Under the pieces are notes generated by a model. That model was not told where the DNA came from, did no database searches, and saw only the letters and a program-made list of their open reading frames with translations. From NCBI GenBank assembly GCA_038527215.1, contig JBCBGC010000023.1, forward strand, positions 1 through 64,000: a DNA stretch of 64,000 bases, given 5' to 3'. Positions 35,403-44,469 of this stretch are shown here, piece by piece. The stretch comes from JAWPMV01 sp038527215. GTDB taxonomy: Bacteria; Bacteroidota; Bacteroidia; J057. Position numbers and translations under genes: made by a program. Each line of letters opens with the position of its first letter. Within the stretch, counting starts at the first letter, position 1.

Positions 35403-37676
35403 CTAAGGTCTACTCATAGAGTAGGGATAATGCTCCACCGCGGTACCGCGATCTTTCTGAGGACTTTTGCCCATTTTCATCCGCAAGCTACCGCCTTTCA
35501 TGATATCCTCATGACGAAGGTAGGTATGTTCCCAGTTTTTTCCATGCAGTTCGGCGGATTGGATATAGGGTGCATCTACCATATTGTCCTCTGCCGTGAT
35601 AGAAAACTGCTTTTGATTGGGTAAATGCAAAATCACTTCTTCAAAAAGCGGAGAGCCCATGACATATTCATCTGTACCTGGGCACACCGGGTAAAAGCCC
35701 AACGCAGAGAAAACATACCAGGCAGAGGTCTGACCGTTGTCTTCGTCCCCACAATAGCCGTCGGGGGTAGGTTGATATAGCTTGGTCAATACTTCCCGGG
35801 CGTGGTACTGGCTTTTCCAGGGTTGTCCTGCATAGTTGTAGAGGTAGATCATGTGCTGAATGGGCTGGTTGCCGTGGGCGTAGTTCCCCATGCCAGCAAT
35901 CTGCATTTCCCGGATTTCGTGGATGACAAAACCATAGTAGGAATAATCGAAAATGGGGGGTACCAGAAAGACAGAATCCAGCTTTTGGGCAAAAGCCTTT
36001 TCGCCCCCCATCAACGCTATCAGACCCGCCACATCATGGAAGACGCTCCAGGTATAGTGCCAGCTATTGCCTTCCGTAAAAGCATCTCCCCACTTGAAGG
36101 GGTTAAAGGGAGCCTGAAATTTTCCATCCTCATTTTTGCCGCGCATCAAGCCGCTTTCCGCATCGTAGAGGTTCTTATAATTCTGAGCTCTTTGGGCAAA
36201 AAGGTCAATCTCCTTTTGAGGTCGCTTCAGGGCTTTGGCCATCTGCCAGATGCAGAAGTCCGCATAGGCATATTCCAGGGTGCGGGCCGCATTCTCGCGG
36301 ATATCCACATCGTATGGGACGTAGCCCAGCTCATTGTAGTATTCCGCCCCATAACGCCCGACGGAGTTGACCGGGCCTTTTCCTTCGGTATTGTGGAGGA
36401 CCGCCTCATACAGGGTCTGCGTGGCTTCCCCGGTCTGACCTTTCATAAAGGCATCTGCTATCAAGGAGGCGGAATTGGAACCAATCATGCAGTCCCGATG
36501 ACCAGGAGAAGCCCATTCCGGCAGCCAGCCAGATTCCCGGTAGGTATTGGCCAGCCCTTTCATGATTTGCTCATTCATCTCCGGGTACATCAGGGCAAAG
36601 AAGGGAAATACCGCTCTGAAGGTGTCCCAGAAACCATTATCGGTAAACATATATCCGGGCTTGACCTCTCCATTGTAGGGACTGTAATGCACGAGGTCGC
36701 CCGCCTGATTGTATTCATAAAATTTGCGGGGAAAAAGCAGCATGCGGTACAGACAAGAATAAAAGGTCTGCTGATGACTCAGCTGTCCGCCTTTAACTTC
36801 GATCCTGCCTAGTTCTTCATTCCAAAGCCGCTTGCCTTCTGCCTTGATTTCTTCAAAGCTGCGTTTCCCAATCTCTCGGTCCAGGTTCAGCTGGGCTTGC
36901 TCGGGACTGATAAATGAGGAGGCGATGGATACATGGACTTGTTCTCCTCTTTCAGTCAGAAAGCCAATGATGGCTCCAACGTGTTTGCCTTCGGCTTCCA
37001 ACTGTCCTTTGTACAGAGAATCCTCCGCCCAGGTATGAGAGACCACGAAATCCTTGTCAAACTCAGCGACGAAGTAGTTGTGGAAATTGGCGGGTACACC
37101 GCCGTTATTGTTACGGCAGTAGCCGATGATCTTGCGTTCCTTGGGGAGAATTTTCACCATCGAACCTTTGAACCAGGCATCCAGCACGATATAGGCTTGC
37201 TCGCTTTCCGGAAAGGTAAAGCGCATCTTCACCGCCCGGTCCGTAGGGGTCATTTCTGCCGTGATATCATAGTCAGCTAAATATACCTGATAGTGATGGG
37301 GCAGGACCGTTTCAGCTTTATGGGAAAACCAACTGGCTCGCTCCTTCTCTCTGAAGGCCATTTTCCCGGTCATGGGCATGATGGAAAAAGCTGCGTAATC
37401 ATTGATCCAGGGGCTGGGTTGGTGGGTTTGCCGAAAGCCATTGATTTGGTAATCGTCATAGCCGTATAACCAGCCATTGCCCATTTCACCGGTCTGAGGG
37501 GTCCAGAAATTCATGCCCCAGGGGCGGGCGATCGCCGGATAGGTATTGCCATTGGACAGGCTATGTTCAGAGTCGCTGCCCATCAGGGGATTGACCAGGG
37601 CGGTATAGTCAGGAGATTGGGCGGCCAAATAAAAACTGGCCAGCAGGCCAAAAGTGAAAAGCAAAACGGAACGCAT
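35403..37676 (-). CDS. GH92 family alpha-mannosidase
   Basis: A 757-residue exported enzyme with a signal peptide (1-19). GH92 landmarks: VNPLMGSD near the N-terminus, YTDNGFWDTFRAVFP, EGNSWHYTWSVFHD and GQTSAWYVFSALGFYP. GH92 enzymes are calcium-dependent exo-mannosidases acting on alpha-mannosides of N-glycans and fungal or plant glycans. The usual NEP motif reads NQP here (Gln604), which could change substrate choice. No T9SS domain is present, so periplasmic action is likely. First gene of a two-gene operon. Confidence 0.93.
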   Translation of the reverse strand: MRSVLLFTFGLLASFYLAAQSPDYTALVNPLMGSDSEHSLSNGNTYPAIARPWGMNFWTPQTGEMGNGWLYGYDDYQINGFRQTHQPSPWINDYAAFSIMPMTGKMAFREKERASWFSHKAETVLPHHYQVYLADYDITAEMTPTDRAVKMRFTFPESEQAYIVLDAWFKGSMVKILPKERKIIGYCRNNNGGVPANFHNYFVAEFDKDFVVSHTWAEDSLYKGQLEAEGKHVGAIIGFLTERGEQVHVSIASSFISPEQAQLNLDREIGKRSFEEIKAEGKRLWNEELGRIEVKGGQLSHQQTFYSCLYRMLLFPRKFYEYNQAGDLVHYSPYNGEVKPGYMFTDNGFWDTFRAVFPFFALMYPEMNEQIMKGLANTYRESGWLPEWASPGHRDCMIGSNSASLIADAFMKGQTGEATQTLYEAVLHNTEGKGPVNSVGRYGAEYYNELGYVPYDVDIRENAARTLEYAYADFCIWQMAKALKRPQKEIDLFAQRAQNYKNLYDAESGLMRGKNEDGKFQAPFNPFKWGDAFTEGNSWHYTWSVFHDVAGLIALMGGEKAFAQKLDSVFLVPPIFDYSYYGFVIHEIREMQIAGMGNYAHGNQPIQHMIYLYNYAGQPWKSQYHAREVLTKLYQPTPDGYCGDEDNGQTSAWYVFSALGFYPVCPGTDEYVMGSPLFEEVILHLPNQKQFSITAEDNMVDAPYIQSAELHGKNWEHTYLRHEDIMKGGSLRMKMGKSPQKDRGTAVEHYPYSMSRP

Positions 37677-38049
37677 AGCAGAGTAGATTTAATCCCTGAA
37701 GGTAAAATTTTATCCCACCTTCAGCCAATTTCCCCTATTTCCTGCTGAAGCAAAACCGAATCCTTGGACATAAAGGACCGTTTTTTACACGACGAAACCT
37801 ACCCTCAGGGGAGGGCAGGTCAACGTACTCCATACTTACAATGTTCCACAATTCGATTAGCGATTCGCCCTGAAAAGGGTCGCTTGCCGGATGGCAGGCT
37901 TCCTGGAATGCTTGTTGGATAAGTTGGAGCTTACATCACACCTTTTACAGTCGGAAAAAACCCGGATGGGTAAGCCCCCTACTGACAAAATCCTCAGCAA
38001 GGATGCAGCAGATTGCTACAGGGGCCCGTTTTTTGGAAAACCCTCACCG
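37677..38049. promoter_or_regulatory. Divergent intergenic region with a leader hairpin
   Basis: 373 bases between GH92 and the NTR-like gene. A perfect 8-bp inverted repeat, CTGAAGGT/ACCTTCAG (37696-37703 and 37717-37724), lies 20 bases upstream of the GH92 start, in its leader or overlapping its promoter. No coding sequence is supported; reading frames here lack coding character. Confidence 0.5.
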
Positions 38050-38766
38050 ATGAAACAGCTATACCCCTATCTACTGACGATCTTGATTGTTGCTTCCACG
38101 AGCCCCTTTTCTCTGGCCTGTTCCTGCTGGGGAGAACCGCAGTTTATGTTGACCGGTGCTACCATGGAGGTGATCGTCTGTGTAGAAAAACGCTCAGATG
38201 TCCACCATGGCATGCGTGTCAAAGTCCTGGACGTATTGAAAGGACAAGTAAGTGGCGATAACCTAACTGTCTGGGGCGATCCGGGTCATTTTTGCCGCCC
38301 CTATGCCAAGGGATTTAAGGTAGGCAAGCGCTACATCATGGCCCTGTCCGTTACAGGCGGCTATTACGAAAATGAGCAAGCAGGAGACTACGAAATTTCG
38401 GTCTGTGGACAGCATTGGCTCGAAATTGACGGGAATAAGGTAAAAGGTCCGATTGATGGGGAAAAAGAAAGCATGAACCTGGATGAATTTAAGGCTCTTT
38501 TTCCTGGAGGAGCTATCCAGACGATCACGGTGGCCCTGGTAGGGGATCGGAAACTCCGATTCAGGATTCCAGGAATGAGCTTTACGGATGGAACCTACGC
38601 TCTTTTTAATATGGCAGGCCAGGAGGTGAGGGGAGAAGCCATCAAACCCAAAGACCCGGTCGAGGAGATCTGGGAAGTATCCTATGCCGGGCTGGCTGAA
38701 GGTATGTACGTGGTCCGGGTGATTCAGGGAAATCGTATGTATCACACAAAAATCCTCGTCCAGTAA
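38050..38766 (+). CDS. TIMP/NTR-like secreted protein with T9SS sorting domain
   Basis: A 238-residue secreted protein. The signal peptide ends at LACSC, which places a Cys-x-Cys at the mature N-terminus as in TIMP/NTR OB-fold domains. An OB-like core follows (VKVLDVLKG, LTVWGDPGHFCRPY, VGKRYIMAL) with further Cys residues that could pair. Residues about 165-238 form a T9SS type-A-like sorting domain (ALFNMAGQEVR ... GMYVVRVIQGNRMYHTKILVQ). The start at 38050 was preferred to an upstream in-frame ATG because it begins the signal peptide. Possibly a secreted inhibitor or binding protein. Confidence 0.8.
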   Translation: MKQLYPYLLTILIVASTSPFSLACSCWGEPQFMLTGATMEVIVCVEKRSDVHHGMRVKVLDVLKGQVSGDNLTVWGDPGHFCRPYAKGFKVGKRYIMALSVTGGYYENEQAGDYEISVCGQHWLEIDGNKVKGPIDGEKESMNLDEFKALFPGGAIQTITVALVGDRKLRFRIPGMSFTDGTYALFNMAGQEVRGEAIKPKDPVEEIWEVSYAGLAEGMYVVRVIQGNRMYHTKILVQ

Positions 38767-38782
38767 GCTTACCCACCTCCGG

Positions 38783-39376
38783 CTAGCGTCGGGGATATTG
38801 ATTGGCTCTAATATTATCCTGGGCCAGCCGAGCCGTTTCGGCGATCCGCTTGGCACGGGTAGGCGGTCTTTTTGCATTAAAAATCCATTCCAGAATCCCT
38901 CTCCGGGTAGAAGGAGGAAAGGCCTCAAAGTATCTTCGGGCATCCGCATACTGGTCCAGGGCTTCCCCCAGGTCAGGAGGAATGATCAGCTGCTCTACTT
39001 CATCCAGGGCCGTCCAGGTGCCACTTTGCTTGGCGTGCTCGATCATGGCCAGGCCAGCCGGGGCCATTTTCCCAGCTTCCAGGAGCCGCTGAATTTTTTC
39101 TTTGTTGACCTTGCTCCAATTGCTTTTGGGATTTCTTTGGGAAAAATACTGGAAGAAACTTTGTGCGTCTCGCTTATTGGGTTTACTATCGATCCAGCCA
39201 AAGCAGAGGGCTTCGTCCACCGCTTCCGGATAGTATACAGAAGAGATGCCGCTTTCCTTTTTGTAAATCACCAACCAGACACTAGCCACGGAATCATGAT
39301 TAGCTGCTAACCATTTTCGCCAGGCTTTGGGGCTCTCGGCCTCTACGATGCGAACGCCATCTTCTCGGGTTTCCAT
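38783..39376 (-). CDS. YdeI/OmdA-family protein
   Basis: A 197-residue cytosolic protein. The pattern WLAANHDSVASVWLVIYKK, YPEAVDEALCFGWIDSK, RNPKSNWSKVNKEKI and the final FPPSTRRGILEWIFNAKRPPTRAKRI is that of the YdeI ('bacteriocin-protection', OmdA) family, a YjbR-like fold. The biochemical role is not established. It starts 6 bases before the ATP-grasp stop, so both belong to one operon with the ATP-grasp gene first. Confidence 0.85.
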   Translation of the reverse strand: METREDGVRIVEAESPKAWRKWLAANHDSVASVWLVIYKKESGISSVYYPEAVDEALCFGWIDSKPNKRDAQSFFQYFSQRNPKSNWSKVNKEKIQRLLEAGKMAPAGLAMIEHAKQSGTWTALDEVEQLIIPPDLGEALDQYADARRYFEAFPPSTRRGILEWIFNAKRPPTRAKRIAETARLAQDNIRANQYPRR

Positions 39377-39382
39377 AGGAGC

Positions 39383-40315
39383 CTAAGGATATTGTTTTTT
39401 GAGGGCTTTCCCTAAAAATGCCGCTACCCGTCCCAGACCATTAAAACGATTGCCTAAGCGGGCCTCGGCTTCCGAATTGTAGTTGGTATTGGTATTTACA
39501 TCATAAAAATACCGCTGACCATCTGCTTCCTGCATGAATTCCATGCCAGCTACCTCTATGCCCTGGGCAGCCAGAAAAGCCTCACATTGTTTGATTTCGG
39601 GCAATTGGAAATCCTCCAGGATTTCGAAGCCGGGACTACTACGATCAGGCTGATCGAGGGCACAGCCATCTGCCGGGCACAATTCAAAACTGCCGCCGGT
39701 ATGGACCCGCACGGCATAATAAAATCTGCCCTCGATGAACTCCATGCGGGTAACCGTCTGATCAGGGGTCTGCAAATATTGTTGCACCAGGAAGAGTCCA
39801 TCCTGGCTCAGAGAAGCCAGATCAGACCTTTCGAGAAAGGCTTCCCAGGCCTTAGCTTCCTGAAATAAATCTACGCCCAGGCCTTTGCCCCCCCGATTCG
39901 GTTTCAGAATGAAGGGGAAGCCCATTTGTTGGGCGGCCTTAGCTAAGCCTTTTTTTTCCAATGCTACCAGGGTACGGGGCACCCTCAAACCAACTTGTTG
40001 CATAGCGGCATACTGCTCCGTCTTGCGCAGCTCCAATTGCAAGGCCCGGCGTCCGTTGATCACCCGGCGGCCATGCTGCTCCAACCAGCTCAGGACCGCT
40101 GCGGCCAGGTCCACAGCATGGGCATGTCCTCGGCTGTGGGCGGAAGCACTCATTTTGTTGAAGAAAATCCCCTCGGGCGGCTTCTGGGTAATGTCCACTT
40201 GTCCGGAAGCCAGATTCCAGGGCCGGAAAGGAAGTTCAGCCCGATCCAGCGCCTCGGCCAGGGCTTGCATCCATTCCTCATTTTCATACAAAACATGGAT
40301 GGCAGGGGAAGACAT
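39383..40315 (-). CDS. ATP-grasp ligase, RimK-like
   Basis: A 310-residue cytosolic enzyme. An N-terminal alpha/beta domain (1-110) is followed by the ATP-grasp fold: FILKPNRGGKGLGVDLF for nucleotide binding, VTRMEFIEG, and metal-binding residues in GMEFMQEADGQRYFYDVNTNTN. This is the architecture of alpha-L-glutamate ligase/RimK-like enzymes that join an acid to an amine through an acyl phosphate. The substrate is unknown. The ATG at 40315 was preferred over a longer frame from 40477 that overlaps the leader of the divergent regulator. Cotranscribed with the YdeI gene. Confidence 0.82.
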   Translation of the reverse strand: MSSPAIHVLYENEEWMQALAEALDRAELPFRPWNLASGQVDITQKPPEGIFFNKMSASAHSRGHAHAVDLAAAVLSWLEQHGRRVINGRRALQLELRKTEQYAAMQQVGLRVPRTLVALEKKGLAKAAQQMGFPFILKPNRGGKGLGVDLFQEAKAWEAFLERSDLASLSQDGLFLVQQYLQTPDQTVTRMEFIEGRFYYAVRVHTGGSFELCPADGCALDQPDRSSPGFEILEDFQLPEIKQCEAFLAAQGIEVAGMEFMQEADGQRYFYDVNTNTNYNSEAEARLGNRFNGLGRVAAFLGKALKKQYP

Positions 40316-40497
40316 AAGCTTAGGATTAAGGATGGTGCGGAAAGATAGGAGATTTTTTTGTCCTGAACCTGCTAAGCGCGTTAATCGGCTTGGCCTGAAG
40401 CGCAACCGGTCGGAGCCTGGAATAGGCATTTTTATTGACTTCCTCAGGGCTTTTCCCCAACTTCCGCTACATGTCACAAGAAAATCCTACCGCTTCC

Positions 40498-41238
40498 ATG
40501 AAAGCCATCATCATAGACGACGTCCCCCAGGCCCGGAAAAGTTTGAAAGCTGATTTAGATACCTACTGCCCTGATATTGAGGTGATAGGGGAAGCGGATG
40601 GCGTGGTCAGTGGCGCCAAGCTGTTACGGGAGAAAAAACCAGATGTCCTTTTCCTGGATATTCACCTCAATGACGGGACGGGCTTTGACATCCTGGAGAT
40701 TCTGGGCGGGGTGGATTATGGGGTGATTTTCACCACTGCCTCAGACGAGCATGCCATTCGGGCCTTTCGTTTTTCGGCCATTGATTACCTCCTGAAACCC
40801 GTGGACCCGGACGAATTGGTAGAAGCAGTAGCCAAAGCCAAGCAAAGCATAGGGACCGAACAGGCCCAGGTGGAGACCCTCCTGGAGACCGTCAAAAAGA
40901 AAGATCAGCCCCTCACCCGACTAGCTCTGAATACCCTGGAAAAAATCCATGTGGTACAACTGCCCGATATTGTGCGCCTGGAATCCAGCGCCAATTACAC
41001 CATTTTTCACTTTAAGGATAAACGGCAACTCCTGGTAACCAAAACCCTCAAGGAATACGATCAGTTGTTGAACAACTATGGGTTTATCCGGGTGCATCAG
41101 TCCCACCTCATCAACCGGCAGATGATTAAGGAGTTCGTCAAAATAGATGGGGGCTATCTGGTGATGACCGACGGTACCGAAGTGCCGGTTTCCAGCCGGA
41201 AGCGTGCCTCCGTCATGCAGATGATCAGTGATTTATAG
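40498..41238 (+). CDS. LytTR-family response regulator
   Basis: A 246-residue protein with a receiver domain (1-118; IIIDDVPQ, phospho-acceptor D54 in FLDIHLNDG, TASDEHAI, LLKPVD) and a LytTR DNA-binding domain (about 145-243; LESSANYTIFHF, FIRVHQSHLINRQMI). It activates genes through extended direct repeats. The start at 40498 places the acceptor Asp at 54; an ATG at 40471 would add nine residues. The partner histidine kinase is not adjacent. It overlaps the converging downstream gene by 6 bases. Confidence 0.93.
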   Translation: MKAIIIDDVPQARKSLKADLDTYCPDIEVIGEADGVVSGAKLLREKKPDVLFLDIHLNDGTGFDILEILGGVDYGVIFTTASDEHAIRAFRFSAIDYLLKPVDPDELVEAVAKAKQSIGTEQAQVETLLETVKKKDQPLTRLALNTLEKIHVVQLPDIVRLESSANYTIFHFKDKRQLLVTKTLKEYDQLLNNYGFIRVHQSHLINRQMIKEFVKIDGGYLVMTDGTEVPVSSRKRASVMQMISDL

Positions 41239-41820
41239 ACGCACCAAATTCAATTGCCCTCCTTCGTAGCGATACAGGATCGACTCAGGTTTCAAAGCCT
41301 CCTGGTGGGGCGTGCCGGGATGCAGAAAAACCGGTCCTACAAAGCGAAATTCCCAGAGTTTGCCGTCTGTGATAATGCGGACAAAGGGCGTGATGGGCTC
41401 GGGAAATCCCAGTTCTGCGTTGGCCACTGGTAATTCGCCGACGGTTCTCAGGCTATCTCCGTCCCAGGTATGAATCCATACCCCCATTTCTTCGCCATGT
41501 TGATAAGGAGTCAGCATGACCAGGGGGGAAGTACGGCGAGGCAGCCGGAAAAAGCTGATGGGAGGGGCCGGTCTTTTTTCTCCAACGGCTAGGACCAGTC
41601 TTTGCACTTCATCCTGTTGATGCATTTCCCAGAAATAGTTTCCTTCTTCCTCACCAAAATGTAGGATTTGATGTTCTCCAGGGATGAAACTCAACATGCT
41701 GGCTCCGCCGGACCGATCTTGCATAGCCGATGGGATGCGTACATTTTCAAAGGCCGAGACCTGGGCAGTTAAGGAGGTGGAAAGGCTGGAAGCGAGGATA
41801 AGAACAAGCAAAGGCTTCAT
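41233..41820 (-). CDS. Secreted protein of unknown function
   Basis: A 195-residue protein with a clear signal peptide (MKPLLVLILASSLSTSLTA-Q). The mature part is beta-rich, with many Trp, Phe and Gly in strand-turn patterns (EEEGNYFWEMHQQ, GVWIHTWDGDSLR). No family or catalytic motif is recognised. No lipobox or T9SS domain, so periplasmic location is inferred. It converges with the LytTR gene, stops overlapping by 6 bases. Confidence 0.75.
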   Translation of the reverse strand: MKPLLVLILASSLSTSLTAQVSAFENVRIPSAMQDRSGGASMLSFIPGEHQILHFGEEEGNYFWEMHQQDEVQRLVLAVGEKRPAPPISFFRLPRRTSPLVMLTPYQHGEEMGVWIHTWDGDSLRTVGELPVANAELGFPEPITPFVRIITDGKLWEFRFVGPVFLHPGTPHQEALKPESILYRYEGGQLNLVRL

Positions 41821-41941
41821 AACTGGAGATTATCAACTTTTTCTGCCTAAAAATAAAGGAAAATAGTGGTTGAAAAAGGACAAAGGAGGGAATTGTTTAG
41901 CATCTTTTCCTGTGTGCTTACGGGTAAAAAGGGGGAATTTG

Positions 41942-41949
41942 TACCTTTG
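41942..41949 (+). promoter_or_regulatory. Bacteroidota -7 box (TACCTTTG) of the sialate esterase gene
   Basis: An exact TAnnTTTG, predicting transcription from near 41953 and a 35-base leader to the ATG at 41988. The -33 position reads TTAC rather than TTTG. Confidence 0.55.
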
Positions 41950-41987
41950 GTCCGAAAAAGCTGCCTTTAAGCGAAACCTGAGCTACT

Positions 41988-44126
41988 ATGCGCTACCTTT
42001 TGATCTGCCTGCTGGGCCTTTTGGGAACCCTAATCCCAGCCCAGGCGAAGGTCTCTTTACCCTCGATCTTTTCGAATGGCATGGTCTTGCAACAGCAAGC
42101 CTATGTGTCTATCTGGGGCCGGGCCCAGCCCGGTGAAGCAGTAGAGGTACTGGCCAGTTGGGAAGCCTTTAGCCTGACGACCTATGCCGATACCAAAGGG
42201 AAATGGTTGGTGCAGATCCCGACCCCCAAAGCAGGTGGCCCTTTTACCCTCTCTATTCGCGGCCAGAACACCATCGTCCTGCGGGATATCTGGATCGGGG
42301 AAGTCTGGATTGCCTCAGGGCAGTCCAACATGGAATGGCCCCTGGCCCAGTGTGCAGAAGGGCCTCGAGAGATCGCCAGGGCCAAAGCGCCCTTATTGCG
42401 CTTTTTCCAGGTGGAACATGCCTTTTCCTCAACCCCGCGCTTTGATGCCAAGGGGCAGTGGCGGTCCATCGACCCTCGTACGGCCCTTAATGTGAGTGGG
42501 GTAGGCTATTTTTTCGCTCAGGCCTTGCAGGCGAGCCTGAAAGTCCCTATTGGGATTGTGCAAGCTACCTGGGGCGGCACGCCGGTGGAAGCCTGGACGG
42601 ACCGGGATGCCATGGAAAGCGATCCCGCTTTCCGCAAACTCCTCAATGATTTTGATGCTTCGCTGCGCCGCTATCGGGAAAACCCCGCCTTGAAGGATCC
42701 CATCAACCAACTAGCGCCCGGAAGCCTCTACAATGGCATGATTGCGCCCCTGGTGCCTTATGCCTGTCGGGGGGTTATTTGGTATCAGGGCGAGGCCAAT
42801 ACCAAGGATCCGGAGGCCTATGCAGACTTTTTCCCCGCCCTCATCAAGAACTGGAGAACGGCCTGGAAACAACCGATGCCCTTTTATTTTGTCCAACTGG
42901 CTCCCTTCCGCTATGCTGGAGCCCGGGTTGGGGTAGGGGTGAGAGAATCTCAGCGCCAAAGCCTCAGCGTGCCGCAAACCGGCATGGTGGTAAGCATGGA
43001 TGTGGGCAATGTGGAGGACATTCACCCTCGCCGTAAAAAACCTATTGGCCTGCGCTTGGCCGATCTGGCCTTGCACCGCCAATATGGAAAGGAAGACCGT
43101 CCGCTTTCCGGTCCGCTTTACCAGGGCTTTAAGGTAGAAGGAAATCGCCTGCGCTTAAGTTTTGCGCATGCCGAAGCCGGCTTGAAAATCGTAAAAGGCG
43201 GCACGGCTCGATTTGAAGTGGCCGGAGCAAACCGGGCTTTTTTTCCCGCTAAGGTATCCATCGATAAAAATGAATTGATTCTGAGCCATCCTCAAGTCCC
43301 TGTGCCGGTGGCTGCTCGATATGGCTTTGAAGATACAGCCACAGCCGTGTTGTTCAATCAACAGGACTTGCCGGCCTCTTCTTTCCGGACAGATGACTGG
43401 CCGATTTTTTACCAGAAACCCCTCATAAGATCCCGTTACGTCAAAGCCCGCAAGCAATACGAAGTAAGAATCGATTGGACCGGAGATCAGGATGCCGAAA
43501 TTCGGTATACCCTGGATGGAAGCATGCCGGAACAGCGGGCGCAACTTTATGAGGGTCCTTTTTTCCTGGATGATCCGGTGGTGATACAGGCCAGACCTTT
43601 CCGCCGGGGAGAGAAACCAGACTGGGTGGTCAGGCAGCAACTGGTTTTTCATGCGGGTATGTTGGTTACCATGGAAAAAATGGCCCCTGGCCATCCGCAA
43701 TATCCAGCCGTGAGCCAGCAAGTGTTGTTAGATGGGCAACTGGGTTCTACGGATTTTACAGATCGAACCTGGGTAGGCTATCGGCAAAAGGAGGTAGAAT
43801 TTGTGATTGATCTGGAAGGCAAAAGAGAAATCCAGGAAACCCAGCTGCGTTTCTTGCGTGAACAAGGGGCCTGGATATTTGTGCCTAAAAACATTGAGGT
43901 CACTGGCTCTAAAAATGGCAAACGCTTTAAAAAGCCCAGCACTTTTGCTTTCGATCCTTTATCCCAGCAAGCCGGTCGTAAGGTGGTCGAAGTGGATATG
44001 CCGGTTAAAGGAGGAAAAGTCCGGTACATAAAAATCCGGGTGCAAGGCTGGGCAGAGATTCCGGCCTTTCATCCGGGCAAAGGGGCGGTTCCCTGGATCT
44101 TCATGGACGAAATTCTCCTTCGCTAA
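41988..44126 (+). CDS. Sialate O-acetylesterase with C-terminal carbohydrate-binding-like domains
   Basis: A 712-residue exported enzyme with a signal peptide (1-20). The SGNH/sialate O-acetylesterase domain (about 20-500) has the nucleophile S113 in GQSNMEW and further blocks at GGTPVEAW and IWYQGEAN. A chitobiase-like beta domain follows (about 505-550, YTLDGSMPE), then an F5/8-type C-like domain (about 560-712) as found at the end of hexosaminidases. Such enzymes remove O-acetyl groups from sialic acids or plant glycans before glycosidases act. No T9SS domain is present. Confidence 0.92.
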   Translation: MRYLLICLLGLLGTLIPAQAKVSLPSIFSNGMVLQQQAYVSIWGRAQPGEAVEVLASWEAFSLTTYADTKGKWLVQIPTPKAGGPFTLSIRGQNTIVLRDIWIGEVWIASGQSNMEWPLAQCAEGPREIARAKAPLLRFFQVEHAFSSTPRFDAKGQWRSIDPRTALNVSGVGYFFAQALQASLKVPIGIVQATWGGTPVEAWTDRDAMESDPAFRKLLNDFDASLRRYRENPALKDPINQLAPGSLYNGMIAPLVPYACRGVIWYQGEANTKDPEAYADFFPALIKNWRTAWKQPMPFYFVQLAPFRYAGARVGVGVRESQRQSLSVPQTGMVVSMDVGNVEDIHPRRKKPIGLRLADLALHRQYGKEDRPLSGPLYQGFKVEGNRLRLSFAHAEAGLKIVKGGTARFEVAGANRAFFPAKVSIDKNELILSHPQVPVPVAARYGFEDTATAVLFNQQDLPASSFRTDDWPIFYQKPLIRSRYVKARKQYEVRIDWTGDQDAEIRYTLDGSMPEQRAQLYEGPFFLDDPVVIQARPFRRGEKPDWVVRQQLVFHAGMLVTMEKMAPGHPQYPAVSQQVLLDGQLGSTDFTDRTWVGYRQKEVEFVIDLEGKREIQETQLRFLREQGAWIFVPKNIEVTGSKNGKRFKKPSTFAFDPLSQQAGRKVVEVDMPVKGGKVRYIKIRVQGWAEIPAFHPGKGAVPWIFMDEILLR

Positions 44127-44469
44127 CCCTGCTATGCTTGGCTCAATTCTTCAATTTCTGAAGAAAGGGAAGGTATGGTATTTCTTTCGTTACTTGTAGA
44201 GAACATACACCATATCTGATCCGCTATGCAGCTCAGATTGGAAAACGTAGGAATGGAAAGTCATTTTCTAATTTGGGAAAATGTACCAAAGTAACATTCT
44301 GAACGTTTGAAATAAGTACCTGAGGGTCTCCTTTTAGGAAGATTCTAAGGGTTTCCCTTCCGACCAGTTTTCTCCCTGGTAGATAGGTCATTTGGGGAAT
44401 ATCTCTTTATCTTATGGCTTTGGAGGCTACCCAGGGGTAGCCTCTTATTTTTTTAAGATAGCCAGGCGT
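44127..44469 (+). ncRNA. Gene-free region ending in a strong terminator; possible noncoding RNA or long 3' UTR
   Basis: About 340 bases without a reading frame on either strand, between the esterase stop and the opposite-strand reductase stop. It contains a hairpin (TTCTTCA/TGAAGAA, 44147-44165) just after the esterase stop. A strong plus-strand terminator lies about 300 bases further on, at 44423-44454. The distance is large for a simple 3' UTR, so an independent small RNA is possible. It does not match tRNA, tmRNA or RNase P signatures that I can recognise by eye. Confidence 0.3.
44423..44454 (+). terminator. Intrinsic terminator
   Basis: A perfect 9-bp stem (44423-44431 with 44436-44444), CAGG loop, followed by TTATTTTTTT. 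It faces the plus strand, about 300 bases after the esterase stop. Confidence 0.92.

Noticed and set aside
35802..36812. Long plus-strand reading frame (336 codons) opposite the GH92 gene
   Set aside because: It is antisense to a clearly conserved enzyme and has no recognisable domain; high-GC third positions of GH92 keep the opposite frame open.
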